This document shows, piece by piece, positions 7,623 to 17,576 of a stretch of 64,000 bases of DNA. The notes below the pieces were generated by a model, which made no database searches, had not been told where the DNA came from, and saw only the letters and a list, made by a program, of their open reading frames with translations. The DNA is taken from NCBI RefSeq assembly GCF_001956315.1, contig NZ_MOLY01000045.1:248001-312000 (forward strand), given 5' to 3'. A program made the translations under genes and the position numbers. Positions within the stretch are counted from its first letter, which is position 1. Each line of letters begins with the position of its first letter. This stretch comes from Sphingomonas montana. GTDB taxonomy: Bacteria > Pseudomonadota > Alphaproteobacteria > Sphingomonadales > Sphingomonadaceae.

Positions 7623-9947
7623 TTAATTTTTTACTGGCCGTACTGCGCTGTCCCGTTCCGTAGGCACGACGCGCCGATCGTCGGTCCGCCGGTCCTCGAA
7701 CCGATTGTCACGCGGAAATCCGTTGGGCGGCATCCGCCCGCCGGCCCCCCGCGCGGTGCGCCACGCACTCAGGTCGGCCTCCGTCCGCGTTCGTCCGCTG
7801 TCGCCGCCCATCGTCCAGCTCAACCCCCGGTCGAACGCCAGCGTGATCGCATCGGACAGCCCGCCGTCGCGATAGCGCTGCAACTGCACGCCGGCACCGC
7901 GCGCCAGTTCGGGCATCTCGGCGATCGGAAATACCACCAGCTTGCGGTTGTCGCCGATCACCGCGACATAGTCGTCGCCTGCCTCCACCGCGCGCACCAC
8001 GCGCAGCTTCGATCCCGGCCTTACGTTCACCACCTGCCGCCCCTTGCGCGTCTCCGCCACCACGTCCGCCATCCGCGCCAGGAACCCGCGCCCGTCGCCA
8101 CTGGCCAGCAGCAGCCGCGCTTCCGGCCGGGCCGGGAACATCGCGAGCAGCGCGGCATCTCCCTCGACGTCGATCAGCAGCCGCACCGGCTCCCCGAACC
8201 CGCGCCCGCCGGGCAGCTTGTCCGCCGCCAGCGTGTAGAACCGCCCATTGTCGGCCACCAGCAGCAGCCGGTCGGTGGTGTGCGCATGGAACGCGAACGC
8301 CGGCCCGTCGCCTTCTTTGAACTTCAGCGTATCGGCCGCGGCAAGGTCGCGGTGCCCGCTCATGCCCCGGATCCACCCGCGTTCGGACAGGATCACCGTG
8401 ATCGGCTCGCGCTCGATCATCGCCTCCAGCGGGATCTCGCGCGCCGGTCCCGATTCGACCAATGTCGTCCGTCGCGCGCCCAGCACCGTTTCCGGCCCGT
8501 AGCGATCGCGCAGCTTGCCCAGATCCTTCTTCATCCGCGCGCGCTGCTTCTTGGGATCGTCCATCAGCGCGACCAGCCCGGCGCGTTCCTTGGCCAGCCC
8601 GTCGCGCTCGCGCACGATCTCCATCTCCTCCAGCCGGCGCAGCGAGCGCAGCCGCATGTTCAGGATCGCCTCGGCCTGCCGGTCGGTCAGCCCCTCGAAC
8701 TCGGCCAGCATCACCGGTTTCGGCTCGTCCTCGGTCCGGATTATCTGGATCACCCGGTCCAGATTGAGATACGCGATCAGATAGCCTTCGAGCAGCTCGA
8801 TCCGGTCGTCGATCTTCTGCAACCGGTGTTCCGACCGGCGGCGCAGCACGACGAACTGGTGCGCCAGCCACGCATTCAGCGCCTGCGCCAGGTTCATCAC
8901 CCCCGGCGTGCGGTCCGCGTCCAGCACGTTGAGGTTGAGCGGTATCCGCACCTCCAGGTCCGTCATGCGGAACAGGCTGTCCATCAGCATCTGCGGGTCG
9001 ACCTTCCGGTCGCGCGGCGCCAGCACGAGGCGGATCGTCTCGTCGCTCTCGTCGCGAACATCCTCCAGGATCGGCAGCTTCTTCTCGTTGATCAGGTCGG
9101 CGATCTGCTCGATCAGCCGCGATTTCTGCACCTGATACGGGATCTCGTGGACGATGATGGCATAGGCCGTGCGCTTGTCCGCCGGCTCCACCAGCTCCCA
9201 CCGCGCCCGGATCCGGAACCCGCCGCGCCCGGTGGCATAGGCCTCGCGGATCGCCGCCGCACTGTCGACCAGCACGCCGCCCGTCGGGAAATCCGGCCCG
9301 CGCACCGGCCCGTCGACCGGATCGACCAGCGCCACGGCCTCCGTCTCCGGCGCGTCGATCAGGATCAGCGCGGCATCGATCAACTCGGCCACGTTGTGCG
9401 GCGGGATCGATGTCGCCATGCCGACCGCGATCCCCGACGCGCCGTTCGCCAGCAGGTTGGGGAACAGCCCGGGGAACACCTCCGGCTCGATCTCCGCGCC
9501 GTTGTAGCTCGGCTTGAAGTCGACGGTGCCCTCGTCCAGCCCGGCCATCAGCTCGGCCGCTGCCGCGGTCATGCGCGCTTCGGTGTAGCGCATCGCCGCG
9601 GCATTATCGCCGTCGACATTCCCGAAATTGCCCTGCCCGTCGACCAGCGGGTAGCGCAGCGAGAATGTCTGCGCCAACCGCACCATCGCGTCGTAGATCG
9701 ACTGGTCGCCGTGCGGGTGATATTTACCCATCACCTCGCCGACGACGCGGGCGCATTTCTGATAAGCCGCGGTCGGGTCCAGCCGCAGCAGCCGCATGCC
9801 CCACAGCAACCGGCGATGCACCGGCTTCAGCCCATCGCGCACGTCGGGCAGCGACCGCGCCGTGATCGTCGACATCGCATAGACCAGATAGCGCTGCTCC
9901 AGCGCCGCGTCGAACGGGGTGTCGATGATCTCGGTCGGGTCTGCCAT
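7623..9947 (-). CDS. parC: DNA topoisomerase IV subunit A (ParC)
   Basis: A 774-residue type IIA topoisomerase A subunit. The N-terminus reads [11 protein letters not shown]-like followed by [15 protein letters not shown], then [15 protein letters not shown]. The catalytic tyrosine is Y121 in [10 protein letters not shown]. The length and the short, less repetitive C-terminal beta-pinwheel fit ParC better than GyrA, which usually carries six GyrA-box repeats. With ParE it decatenates replicated chromosomes. The start at 9947 (MADPTEI) is inferred from the family; the frame is open further upstream but that part is unlike ParC. It is divergent from the membrane protein gene at 10031. Confidence 0.92.
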   Translation of the reverse strand: MADPTEIIDTPFDAALEQRYLVYAMSTITARSLPDVRDGLKPVHRRLLWGMRLLRLDPTAAYQKCARVVGEVMGKYHPHGDQSIYDAMVRLAQTFSLRYPLVDGQGNFGNVDGDNAAAMRYTEARMTAAAAELMAGLDEGTVDFKPSYNGAEIEPEVFPGLFPNLLANGASGIAVGMATSIPPHNVAELIDAALILIDAPETEAVALVDPVDGPVRGPDFPTGGVLVDSAAAIREAYATGRGGFRIRARWELVEPADKRTAYAIIVHEIPYQVQKSRLIEQIADLINEKKLPILEDVRDESDETIRLVLAPRDRKVDPQMLMDSLFRMTDLEVRIPLNLNVLDADRTPGVMNLAQALNAWLAHQFVVLRRRSEHRLQKIDDRIELLEGYLIAYLNLDRVIQIIRTEDEPKPVMLAEFEGLTDRQAEAILNMRLRSLRRLEEMEIVRERDGLAKERAGLVALMDDPKKQRARMKKDLGKLRDRYGPETVLGARRTTLVESGPAREIPLEAMIEREPITVILSERGWIRGMSGHRDLAAADTLKFKEGDGPAFAFHAHTTDRLLLVADNGRFYTLAADKLPGGRGFGEPVRLLIDVEGDAALLAMFPARPEARLLLASGDGRGFLARMADVVAETRKGRQVVNVRPGSKLRVVRAVEAGDDYVAVIGDNRKLVVFPIAEMPELARGAGVQLQRYRDGGLSDAITLAFDRGLSWTMGGDSGRTRTEADLSAWRTARGAGGRMPPNGFPRDNRFEDRRTDDRRVVPTERDSAVRPVKN

Positions 9948-10030
9948 GCGCCACGAATAGCAAAGCAAACGGAACGAAGCGAGTACTACGGGGTCCGATT
10001 CGTTAACCCTGCCGGGGCCAGACAGGGGCC

Positions 10031-11638
10031 ATGTCGTCCGCCGCCCCCGTGCCTGCTTCGTTCGCCGCGCGCCGGTGGCCTGCGACCCTGTTCCCGCGGC
10101 CTGCCGCCCTGTTCCTGGCCGTCGCACTGGTCGTCGCGATCCCGGTCCTGGTCGCCGGCACGCTGACGCACGACAGTTTCTGGATCGACTATGTCTGGGC
10201 CGACCGCTTCCATGCGGCGCTGGCGCAGGGCACGCCCTACCCCCGCTGGCTGGATGGTTCGTTCGACGGGCTCGGCGCACCCGTCTTCTATTTCTACGCG
10301 CCGATCGCCTTCTACGTGGTGGCCGGTGCGATGGCGCTCGGGCTTCAGACGTTCCCGGCCTTGTTCGCCACGTTCATCGCGTTCCATATGCTCAGCGGCG
10401 TCACGATGCACCGCTGGCTGGGCGGGCATGGCCGGCCCGCGTTGTTCGGCGCGCTGCTCTACATGCTGCTGCCCTATCATCTCGTCGATTTCCATCGTCG
10501 CGGGGCGCTGGCGGAATTCGCGGCGTTCGCCGTCCTGCCGCTGGTCGCGCACGGCATCGCCCGGATCGGCCGGGGCCGCGGGCCGGCGGCGCTCGCCTTC
10601 GCATATGCCGCACTGGCCATGACGCATCTGCCGACCGCGCTGCTGGCCAGCGTCCTGCTCGTGCCGCCACTGGCGCTCCACCGCGACAACCGGCCGCGGC
10701 TCCCGGTCACGGCGGCGGCGCTCGCGCTCGGGCTGGGCATGGCGGCGATCTACCTACTGCCGGCACTGACGTTGCAGCGGTTCACCAACATGAGCAGCCT
10801 GTGGGCCGCCGTGACGCTGAGCCCGGCCGCCTGGAACATGGCGGACCCGGGCCGGTGGGTCTCGCGCGAAGCCGGCCTGGAATTCGCGACGCTGATCGCG
10901 GCGGTCGCGATCCCGGGCCTGGCCGTGGCCGCCCTGTACTGGCGGCGCACCCGCTTCTGGCCGGCGGTCGCGCTGTTCGCCTGCCTGGTCGCGGGCAATC
11001 TCGTCCCCGGCTTCTGGTCCATCCCGTTCCTCGCCAAGGTCCAGTTTCCGTGGCGCGCGCTGGCGATCGCGGAATTCGCGCTGGCGACGGCCCTTGCCGG
11101 GGTCGTTGCCGATCCGCATCGGCGACGCATCCTCCTGTGGTCGCTGCTGCCGGCCGTCACGCTGGTCACCGCGACGATCCTGACGCCGCTCTTCGCCGGA
11201 ACCGCCGGCCGGGCTGCGCTTGATCGCGACCGGCCGGAGGTGCCCGAATATCTGCCGGCCAACGCCACGATCCGGTCGAGCGCGGCAGCCGTCGCGCTGG
11301 CCCGGTCACGCCCGGACCGCGTCGACCGCGATGGCTGGTCCACCCGCCGCCGCTTCTGGTTCCCCGACCTCGTCGTACGGTGCGACGGTATCGTCGTGCC
11401 GTCGCGTCCCGATCCCGCCACCGGTCTCGTCCGGCATCCCGCGGCCGGCGCCTGCATCCTGTCGCGTGGCCAGCCCGCGGTCGTCCGTACCGGGATGTTC
11501 CTGTCTCTGCTGGCCCTGCTTCTGACACTGGCCACCATATGGATGCACCCTTCTCAGCGAAGGCGCGTTCCAAGCGCCGTACCCTCAACGAAGGAGTTTC
11601 TTCCATGGCCGACACCAGTCAGATCAAGGAACATATGA
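10031..11638 (+). CDS. Polytopic membrane protein, PTPS-related / GT-C-like
   Basis: A 535-residue protein with about ten hydrophobic segments across residues 24-380 and one near 490-510. Near the N-terminus the first periplasmic loop carries WADRFHAALAQGTPYPRW and GLGAPVFYFYAP. These resemble the membrane family annotated as 6-pyruvoyl-tetrahydropterin-synthase-related (PF10131), which looks like GT-C glycosyltransferases with a loop Asp. It is therefore likely to transfer a sugar from a lipid-linked donor, but this is inference. The last 11 codons overlap the DUF2171 gene. The C-terminal tail after about residue 512 is basic and low in hydrophobicity. Confidence 0.7.
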   Translation: MSSAAPVPASFAARRWPATLFPRPAALFLAVALVVAIPVLVAGTLTHDSFWIDYVWADRFHAALAQGTPYPRWLDGSFDGLGAPVFYFYAPIAFYVVAGAMALGLQTFPALFATFIAFHMLSGVTMHRWLGGHGRPALFGALLYMLLPYHLVDFHRRGALAEFAAFAVLPLVAHGIARIGRGRGPAALAFAYAALAMTHLPTALLASVLLVPPLALHRDNRPRLPVTAAALALGLGMAAIYLLPALTLQRFTNMSSLWAAVTLSPAAWNMADPGRWVSREAGLEFATLIAAVAIPGLAVAALYWRRTRFWPAVALFACLVAGNLVPGFWSIPFLAKVQFPWRALAIAEFALATALAGVVADPHRRRILLWSLLPAVTLVTATILTPLFAGTAGRAALDRDRPEVPEYLPANATIRSSAAAVALARSRPDRVDRDGWSTRRRFWFPDLVVRCDGIVVPSRPDPATGLVRHPAAGACILSRGQPAVVRTGMFLSLLALLLTLATIWMHPSQRRRVPSAVPSTKEFLPWPTPVRSRNI

Positions 11639-11838
11639 ACGTCATCGGCGCGGACGGCGTCCATGTCGGGACGGTCGATCATCTCGACGGCGATCGTATC
11701 AAGCTGACCAAGAACGACAGCGGCGACGGCAAGCATCACTATATCGCGACCGGCCTGGTGGCCGAAGTCGAAGGCGACACCGTGCGCCTGTCCGCCAATG
11801 CCGCGGTCGCGATTTCGGTGTTCGAGGAGTCGGAATAA
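11605..11838 (+). CDS. DUF2171 domain protein
   Basis: A 77-residue acidic protein, start at 11605 with an AAGGAG ribosome-binding site about 9 bases upstream. The pattern INVIGADGVHVGTVDHLDGDRIKL-like (IGADGVHVGTVD then DRIKLTKNDSG) is a PRC-barrel-like DUF2171 fold, common in sphingomonads and often stress- or stationary-phase-linked. No enzymatic residues are evident. It begins 34 bases inside the end of the upstream membrane protein gene in another frame but has its own strong ribosome-binding site. A long stem-loop follows it. Confidence 0.85.
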   Translation: MADTSQIKEHMNVIGADGVHVGTVDHLDGDRIKLTKNDSGDGKHHYIATGLVAEVEGDTVRLSANAAVAISVFEESE

Positions 11839-11901
11839 CCCCGACGGGCGGTGCCACGCGAATTGCGTCCCCCGCCCGCCTCCGCTAAGACCGAGACTCG
11901 T

Positions 11902-11953
11902 CCGCCCCGGATGCGCATCCCACCGATGTCGCATCCGGGGCGGTCCTCTTTCT
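11902..11953 (+). terminator. Perfect 14-bp stem-loop with pyrimidine-rich tail
   Basis: Bases 11902-11915 are exactly complementary to 11930-11943 (CCGCCCCGGATGCG against CGCATCCGGGGCGG). Four more pairs form inside (CATC with GATG) around a five-base loop. The stem is followed by TCCTCTTTCT. This is the strongest terminator-like element in the window. It can end the DUF2171 transcript. It also lies 43 bases before the purC start, so it could equally act as a leader attenuator if purC is transcribed from further upstream. Confidence 0.65.
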
Positions 11954-11985
11954 ACGGACACCCGTCCGAACTGCCGGAGCCGCCG

Positions 11986-12765
11986 ATGACCCGCCGCCGC
12001 CAGATCTACGAAGGCAAGGCCAAGATCCTGTACGAGGGTCCCGAGCCGGGCACGTTGATCCAGTATTTCAAGGACGACGCCACCGCCTTCAACGCGCAGA
12101 AGAAGGGCACGATCAGCGGCAAGGGCGTGCTGAACAACCGCATCTCCGAACATATCTTCACGATGCTCGGCAATATCGGCGTGCCGACCCACTTCATCCG
12201 CCGCCTCAACATGCGCGAACAGCTGATCCGCCAGGTCGAGATCATCCCGATCGAGGTTGTGGTCCGCAACGTCGCGGCCGGTTCGATCGTCAAGCGCCTC
12301 GGGATCGAGGAAGGGCTGCAGCTCCCTCGCACGATCATCGAATATTACTACAAGGACGATGCACTCGGCGATCCGATGGTCGCGGACGAACATATCGCGT
12401 GCTTCGGCTGGGCCAGCCAGGAGGAGATGCACGACATCGCCGACATGGCGATCCGCGTGAATGATTTTCTGTGCGGCCTGTTCGCCGGGATCGGCATCCG
12501 GCTGGTCGACTTCAAGCTGGAATTCGGCCGCATCTGGGACAACGACTTCGCCCGCATCCTGCTGGCGGACGAGATCAGCCCCGACGGCTGCCGCCTGTGG
12601 GACATCGCCACCGGCGAGAAGCTCGACAAGGACCGTTTCCGCCAGGACCTCGGTGGCGAAGTCGAAGCCTATCAGGAAATCGCCCGCCGCCTGGGCCTGC
12701 TCCCCGAAGGCGCCGACACGACCGTTCTGGACATGGAACAGCACCGCAAGAAGCGCGACAAGTAA
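11986..12765 (+). CDS. purC: Phosphoribosylaminoimidazole-succinocarboxamide synthase (SAICAR synthase)
   Basis: A 259-residue PurC of standard bacterial length. The start [18 protein letters not shown] is the family N-terminus; a GGAG ribosome-binding site lies 6 bases upstream. Other signatures are [38 protein letters not shown] and [15 protein letters not shown]. The enzyme joins CAIR and aspartate with ATP in de novo purine synthesis. It is monocistronic here: a stem-loop precedes it and a repeat-filled spacer follows. Confidence 0.95.
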   Translation: MTRRRQIYEGKAKILYEGPEPGTLIQYFKDDATAFNAQKKGTISGKGVLNNRISEHIFTMLGNIGVPTHFIRRLNMREQLIRQVEIIPIEVVVRNVAAGSIVKRLGIEEGLQLPRTIIEYYYKDDALGDPMVADEHIACFGWASQEEMHDIADMAIRVNDFLCGLFAGIGIRLVDFKLEFGRIWDNDFARILLADEISPDGCRLWDIATGEKLDKDRFRQDLGGEVEAYQEIARRLGLLPEGADTTVLDMEQHRKKRDK

Positions 12766-12828
12766 GGGACGGGCGGGCACCGGCAGCGTCCGCGCGCGCA
12801 CGCGTGCCAAACCAACTCCCGCCCCAAA

Positions 12829-12914
12829 CCGTCATCCCGGCACAGGCCCGGATCTTCCTGCAATCAAGAACGTACCACCAGCCCAGGGGCGATCCCGGCC
12901 TCCGCCGGAAAGGC
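12829..12914. repeat. Variant intergenic palindrome (related to the 95-bp family)
   Basis: It begins CCGTCATCCCGGCACAGGCC and ends in CGATCCCGGCCTCCGCCGG. Its middle contains CGTACCACCAGCCCAGGGGCG, which recurs in near-identical form in the repeat at 13064. The spacer 12766-13243 between purC and bpt is made almost entirely of three such elements; I see no gene in it. Confidence 0.6.
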
Positions 12915-12941
12915 AGACAAGGCGCAGCACCCCACCTCCCC

Positions 12942-13036
12942 CGTCATCCCAGCGGACGCTGGGATCCATTATCACTACGGTCACGGATACCCACGACCGG
13001 AATGATAATGGATCCTGACGTCCGTCAGGATGACGG
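12942..13036. repeat. 95-bp bipartite palindrome, copy 1
   Basis: The left arm has a small hairpin (TCCCAGCGGACGCTGGGA) and the right arm another (TCCTGACGTCCGTCAGGA). The inner flanks GGATCCATTATCA and TGATAATGGATCC are exact reverse complements, so the whole element can also fold as one long hairpin. The roughly 29 bases in the centre are not conserved between copies. Full copies recur at 21018 and, inverted, at 41920. Confidence 0.85.
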
Positions 13037-13063
13037 CAATATCGGTCGGCTCTTCCTTCCAAA

Positions 13064-13148
13064 CCATCATCCCGGCGGACGCCGGGATCTCCCTCCGGTA
13101 TGGAACTTACCGCCAGCCCAGGGCGATCTCGGCCTGCGCCGGGACGAC
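13064..13148. repeat. Variant intergenic palindrome
   Basis: CATCATCCCGGCGGACGCCG begins the element and CTCGGCCTGCGCCGGGACGA ends it, with CTTACCGCCAGCCCAGGGCG between. It is a diverged partner of the 12829 element, in the same orientation. Confidence 0.6.
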
Positions 13149-13243
13149 AATCGACACGACGAGACACCCGATCAATCACCCGGGAAGTAGCCAGCAACAC
13201 TCTCGCGCAAACCACAGCCCATCCAGCTAGCCAGCGGCCGCAC

Positions 13244-14038
13244 CTATTCCGCGGCAACCACCATATCGGCCCGCGCCGGTGCTGCGCCGACCACGCCTGC
13301 CGCAGGCGTCGCCATCCGCGTCCAGCCGCCCGGCCCCAGCCGTTCCAGCGGTTGATAGCGGGTCTTATACTGCATCCGCGGGCTCTGCTCGACCCAGTAG
13401 CCGAGATAGACATAGTCCATGTCGGACCGCGCGGCGCGCAGGATGTGGTCCAGAATGATGAACGTCCCCAACCCCTGCCGCACGTCCTCGTCCGGTTCGA
13501 AGAAGCTGTAGACCATCGACAGCCCGTCCGCCTGGTGATCGGTCAGGCACGCGCCCACCAGCCGCCCGGGTCGCCCGTCCACCGCCGGCTCGCGATATTC
13601 CACCACCAGCGTATCGACCGGCGTCTGCTCTACCATGTCGGCGAAATCCAGCTCGTCCATCTCGGCCATCCCGCCGCCGGGGTGCCGCGCGGCGAGGTAG
13701 CGGCGCAGCAGCGCGAACTGTTCCTCCGTCGTCCACGGTTTGCACGCCGTGATGTCCAGGTCCGCATGCCGCCGGATCAGCTTGCGCTGGCTGGCGTTCG
13801 GGCGAAACTCCTTCGCCACCACCCGCACGGAGATGCACGCGGTGCAGTCGGCGCAGGACGGCCGGTATGCGACCCCCTGGCTGCGGCGGAACCCGATCCG
13901 GCCCAGCGCATCGTTCATCTCGGTCGCATGGTCGCCCGACAGCTCGGTGAACACCTTCCGCTCGATCCGGCCCGGTATGTACGGGCACGGCGCCGGGGTG
14001 GTCACGAAGAACCGGGGAAAACGGAATTGCGCACTCAC
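13244..14038 (-). CDS. bpt: Leucyl/arginyl-tRNA--protein transferase, Bpt type (N-end rule)
   Basis: A 264-residue protein of the bacterial aspartate/glutamate leucyltransferase family. Visible signatures are [20 protein letters not shown] at the N-terminus, the cysteine cluster [13 protein letters not shown], and the C-terminal [20 protein letters not shown]. Bpt attaches leucine from Leu-tRNA to N-terminal Asp or Glu, feeding ClpS/ClpAP degradation. I chose the GTG at 14038 ([11 protein letters not shown]) because family members begin at that point; the frame is open to another GTG at 14089, adding 17 residues without a good ribosome-binding site. Confidence 0.9.
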   Translation of the reverse strand: MSAQFRFPRFFVTTPAPCPYIPGRIERKVFTELSGDHATEMNDALGRIGFRRSQGVAYRPSCADCTACISVRVVAKEFRPNASQRKLIRRHADLDITACKPWTTEEQFALLRRYLAARHPGGGMAEMDELDFADMVEQTPVDTLVVEYREPAVDGRPGRLVGACLTDHQADGLSMVYSFFEPDEDVRQGLGTFIILDHILRAARSDMDYVYLGYWVEQSPRMQYKTRYQPLERLGPGGWTRMATPAAGVVGAAPARADMVVAAE

Positions 14039-14154
14039 CGGCGGTGGAGCCTCTCGACGGGTTTCTTCGACTATGGGGTTAGGGCACACATCTGAAAAGA
14101 GTGTTCACTGCGGCGCCGTTCCACGTCGGGACGATTTGCCCGCCGAAACGCCGG

Positions 14155-15393
14155 TCAGGCCAGTTCCACCGGCGTCACCTCATACCCCGCGAGATGCAGC
14201 GCGGCCATCAACCGTTCGAGATGCGCCCGGTCGCGCGTCTCGCATTCGATGTCGGTGATGAGGCCCTTGGCCGGCAACGTCGTGAACACGCGCTGGTGAT
14301 ACACCTCGATGATGTTGACCTGCTGTTCGTCGAACACGCGCGCTACGTTGAAAAGCTGCCCCGGCCGGTCCTTCAACCGGATGCGCAGCCGCGCCAGCCG
14401 CCCCGACCGCGCCAGATCGCGCAGCAGCACGTTGGCCAGCAGCCGCGTGTCGATGTTGCCGCCGCACAGCACGATGCCCACCGTCCGCCCGCGGAACCGC
14501 TCCGGATAGGCAAGCAGCGCCGCCAGCCCGGCCGCCCCCGCACCCTCGACCACGGTCTTCTCGATCTGCAACAGCAGCGACACGGCGCGTTCCAGGTCGC
14601 GTTCGGACACCAGCACGATATCGTCGACCAGTTCCGCGATGATCCGCGCGGTGATCCCGCCGGGCTCCTTCACCGCGATTCCCTCGGCCAGCGTATCGCC
14701 GCCGCATTCCAGATGCTTGCCGTTGATTCGGTTGTACATCGACGGATAGAGTTCCGCCTCGACCCCGACGACCTCGATCGGCCGACCCTGCGCCTTGGCG
14801 ACCGTGGCAATGCCGGAAATGAGCCCGCCGCCGCCGATCGGCACCGCGAACATGTCGATCGCGGGCACGTCCTCCAGCATCTCGATCGCGGTCGTGCCCT
14901 GCCCCGCGATGATCTTGGCATCGTCGAACGGGTGGACGATCGTCTGCCCCTCGGTCGCCGCCACCGCCCGCGCATGGGCCAGCGACTCGTCGACATTCTC
15001 GCCGAACAGGATGATCCGCGCGTGATGGCTCTCGGTCTGCTGCACCTTCACGATCGGCGTCGTGGTCGGCATCACGATCGTGGCGGGAATGCCCAGCCGC
15101 CGCGCATGATAGGCCAGCCCCTGCGCATGGTTGCCGGCCGACGCTGCGATCACGCCGCAGCGCCGCTGCACCTCCGTCATCTGCAACAGCGTGTTGAGCG
15201 CTCCGCGTTCCTTGTACGCCGCCGTGAACTGCAGATTCTCGAACTTCAGATACACCGTCGTGCCGGTCAGTTCGGACAATGTCCGGCTGAGCAGCGTCGG
15301 CGTCCGCACGATCGCATCCTTGATGCGGGCATGCGCTGTGCGGATATCGTCGATCGAGACCGGAAGGTCGGCGGATGCGGGGGCGGTAGTCAT
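14155..15393 (-). CDS. Threonine ammonia-lyase with C-terminal ACT domain
   Basis: A 412-residue PLP enzyme. The cofactor lysine is K61 in TAAYKERGA; SAGNHAQGLAYHA is the substrate Ser-Gly-Asn-His loop, and IGGGGLISG is the phosphate-binding glycine loop. After about residue 330 an ACT domain follows (RIRLKDRPGQLFNVARVF). This compact ACT-bearing form is usually annotated threonine ammonia-lyase; it deaminates threonine to 2-oxobutyrate for isoleucine synthesis or catabolism, and the ACT domain implies allosteric control. The start at 15393 has a GGAG site. Without a search I cannot tell the IlvA from the TdcB role, so no symbol is given. Confidence 0.9.
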   Translation of the reverse strand: MTTAPASADLPVSIDDIRTAHARIKDAIVRTPTLLSRTLSELTGTTVYLKFENLQFTAAYKERGALNTLLQMTEVQRRCGVIAASAGNHAQGLAYHARRLGIPATIVMPTTTPIVKVQQTESHHARIILFGENVDESLAHARAVAATEGQTIVHPFDDAKIIAGQGTTAIEMLEDVPAIDMFAVPIGGGGLISGIATVAKAQGRPIEVVGVEAELYPSMYNRINGKHLECGGDTLAEGIAVKEPGGITARIIAELVDDIVLVSERDLERAVSLLLQIEKTVVEGAGAAGLAALLAYPERFRGRTVGIVLCGGNIDTRLLANVLLRDLARSGRLARLRIRLKDRPGQLFNVARVFDEQQVNIIEVYHQRVFTTLPAKGLITDIECETRDRAHLERLMAALHLAGYEVTPVELA

Positions 15394-15553
15394 GCCGGCT
15401 CCGTATCGGACTGCGACCCGATAGAGAACCCCGCGCGCCATGCCAGACCCACGCACAATAGAAAGCCCATCGCCTTCAAGGGGGCGCGCTTAAGAATACT
15501 TCCCCGCGTCGCGCCCACTCGCAAACCCCGTCCCCGCACTCTAAGACCACACG

Positions 15554-17251
15554 ATGCACGCCACCCGCACCGCCCTCCTCGCCGCCGCGGCGATCCTCCT
15601 CGCCACCGCCCCGGCGCAGGCGCGGCGCAAGGCGGTCGTCCTGCCCGCGCCGCCCAATGCCGGCGGGCTGATCGACAACATCAACGGCTACACCATCGAC
15701 CAGACCGGCCGGGTCCAGCGCTTCACCGGCATGCTGATCGACAAGGCAGGCCGTGTCGCCAAACTCTACCAGTCAGGCGACACGCGCGAAAAATGGCTTG
15801 ATTTCAAGCTCGACGCGAAGGGCCGTACGCTCCTCCCCGGCCTGATCGACGCGCACGGCCATGTCATGGAACTCGGCTTCCGCGCGACCGAACTCGACCT
15901 TGCCGGCTCCACGTCGCTTGCCGATGCGAAGGCGAAACTGGCGGACTATGCCCGTGAACGCACCACGCCCATCTGGATCCGCGGCGGCGGCTGGAACCAG
16001 GAACGCTGGGGCCTTGGCCGCTTCCCGACCGCGGCGGACATCGACGGCGTCGTCCGCGACCGGCCGGTGGCGCTTGCCCGCGTCGACGGCCACGCAATGC
16101 TCGCCAACAGCGCCGCGCTCGCCGCGGCCGGCATCACCGCCAAGACGCCGGACCCCGCCGGCGGCCGGATCGAACGCGATGCCAAGGGCAACCCCACCGG
16201 CGTGCTGGTCGACGCGGCGCAGGCGCTGCTCGAACGCGCGATCCCGCAACCCCTGCCGCGCGAACGCGACGTGGCGCTGGCCAGCGCGCAGGACCAGCTG
16301 CTGGCGTTCGGCATCGTCGCCACCGCCGACATGGGTACCACGCCGGACGACTGGAACACCTATCGCCGCGCGGGCGATGCCGGGCGGCTGCGCATCCGGC
16401 TGATCTCCTATGCCGGCGGGATCGAACCCATGTTGTCGATCGCGGGCACCGCGCCCACGCCGTGGCTGTACGACACGCATCTCAAGATGGTCGGGGTGAA
16501 GCTGTACGACGACGGGGCGCTCGGCTCCCGCGGGGCCTGGCTGAAACGGCCCTATGCCGATGCGGCCAATCAGCGCGGCCTGCCGTTCCTCGACGACACC
16601 CGCCTGCGCAACCTGATGAGCCGCGCCGCGATGGACGGGTTCCAGGTCGCGATCCACGCGATCGGCGACGCCGCCAACGCGCAGGCGCTCGATGCGATCG
16701 AGGAGGTCGCGCTCACCTACAAGGGCGATCGCCGCTGGCGGATCGAACATGCGCAGATCGTCGATCCGGCCGACCTGAAACGCTTCGGTCGGAACGGCAT
16801 CGTCGCGTCAATGCAACCCGTCCACCAGACGAGCGACCGCACCATGGCGGAGGCACGGCTGGGCGAGGCGCGGCTGGCCGGTGCCTATGCGTGGAAATCG
16901 ATGGTCGATGCGGGCGCGAAACTGGCGTTCGGCTCCGACTATCCGGTCGAATCGCCCGATCCGTTCGCCGGCATCGCCGCCGCGATCAGCCGCGAGGACC
17001 CGTCCGGCCAGCCCCCCGGCGGCTGGCACCCCGAACAGAAGGTCGACCTGCCCACTGCGCTCGCAGCCTTCACCAGCGGTGCCGCCTATGCCAGCTTCAC
17101 CGAAAACATGCTCGGCAGCCTTGCCCCCGGCCACCTCGCGGACTTCATCCTGGTCGACACCGACCCCTTCGCCGCCACCCCGATGCAGATCCGCGCCACG
17201 AAGGTTCAGGAAACCTGGATCGGTGGCAAGCGGGTGTTCCTGCGCAAATAA
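15554..17251 (+). CDS. Secreted amidohydrolase (YtcJ-like)
   Basis: A 565-residue protein with an N-terminal signal peptide (ALLAAAAILLATAPAQA), so it is periplasmic. The metal-dependent amidohydrolase pattern is complete: GLIDAHGHVMELG near residue 100, IHAIGDAANAQALD, RIEHAQIVDP, and FGSDYPVESPDPFAGI near residue 455. The C-terminal LAPGHLADFILVD strand is the usual return of the composite beta domain. YtcJ-like enzymes hydrolyse N-acyl or N-formyl amides; the substrate here is unknown. It is flanked by a divergent threonine deaminase gene and a downstream hairpin, so it is probably monocistronic. Confidence 0.88.
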   Translation: MHATRTALLAAAAILLATAPAQARRKAVVLPAPPNAGGLIDNINGYTIDQTGRVQRFTGMLIDKAGRVAKLYQSGDTREKWLDFKLDAKGRTLLPGLIDAHGHVMELGFRATELDLAGSTSLADAKAKLADYARERTTPIWIRGGGWNQERWGLGRFPTAADIDGVVRDRPVALARVDGHAMLANSAALAAAGITAKTPDPAGGRIERDAKGNPTGVLVDAAQALLERAIPQPLPRERDVALASAQDQLLAFGIVATADMGTTPDDWNTYRRAGDAGRLRIRLISYAGGIEPMLSIAGTAPTPWLYDTHLKMVGVKLYDDGALGSRGAWLKRPYADAANQRGLPFLDDTRLRNLMSRAAMDGFQVAIHAIGDAANAQALDAIEEVALTYKGDRRWRIEHAQIVDPADLKRFGRNGIVASMQPVHQTSDRTMAEARLGEARLAGAYAWKSMVDAGAKLAFGSDYPVESPDPFAGIAAAISREDPSGQPPGGWHPEQKVDLPTALAAFTSGAAYASFTENMLGSLAPGHLADFILVDTDPFAATPMQIRATKVQETWIGGKRVFLRK

Positions 17252-17259
17252 CCCTGCAA

Positions 17260-17280
17260 GTACCCCGGCGCAGGCCGGGG
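17260..17280 (+). terminator. GC hairpin downstream of the amidohydrolase gene
   Basis: GTACCCCGGCGCAGGCCGGGG forms a perfect seven-pair stem (CCCCGGC / GCCGGGG) with a four-base loop, 9 bases after the stop codon. The same 21-mer occurs after rlmB at 28824. It has no T-tract, so it may be a dispersed repeat that only stabilises 3' ends. Confidence 0.4.
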
Positions 17281-17400
17281 CCTGGACACAACAGCGTCAC
17301 CCTTGGAGTCCCCAACCCAAGAACCGCCCGTCCCGAGCGAAGCCAGAAGCCAACACATCCCAACGAAAAAAACGGTTCAGGCTGGACCGCTCCCCCCACC

Positions 17401-17463
17401 CCATTTGGTTCGAGCCTGTCGAGAACTCCGCGCAACGATCTCGACAAGCTCGAACCAAACGGG
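17401..17463. repeat. 63-bp inverted repeat (TTTGGTTCGAGC type)
   Basis: CCATTTGGTTCGAGCCTGTC and its near reverse complement GACAAGCTCGAACCAAACGG flank about 20 bases. The arms match for roughly 24 bases with two or three mismatches. It lies in the 325-base spacer between the convergent amidohydrolase and lipoprotein hydrolase genes; the spacer shows no gene. Confidence 0.75.
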
Positions 17464-17576
17464 TCAGAGCGTAGATGGTGGATCGGGAAGCAGATCACGG
17501 TCGCAGATCAACGTTGCGCCATCACGCTCCAAGCCGTCCCAAGGCGCGCAAACGGCTCCAGGTCAAATCACCCGAC

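Noticed and set aside
8280-10166. 628-codon plus-strand open frame over parC
   Set aside because: Antisense to parC; Arg/Gln/Asp-rich and without recognisable domain.
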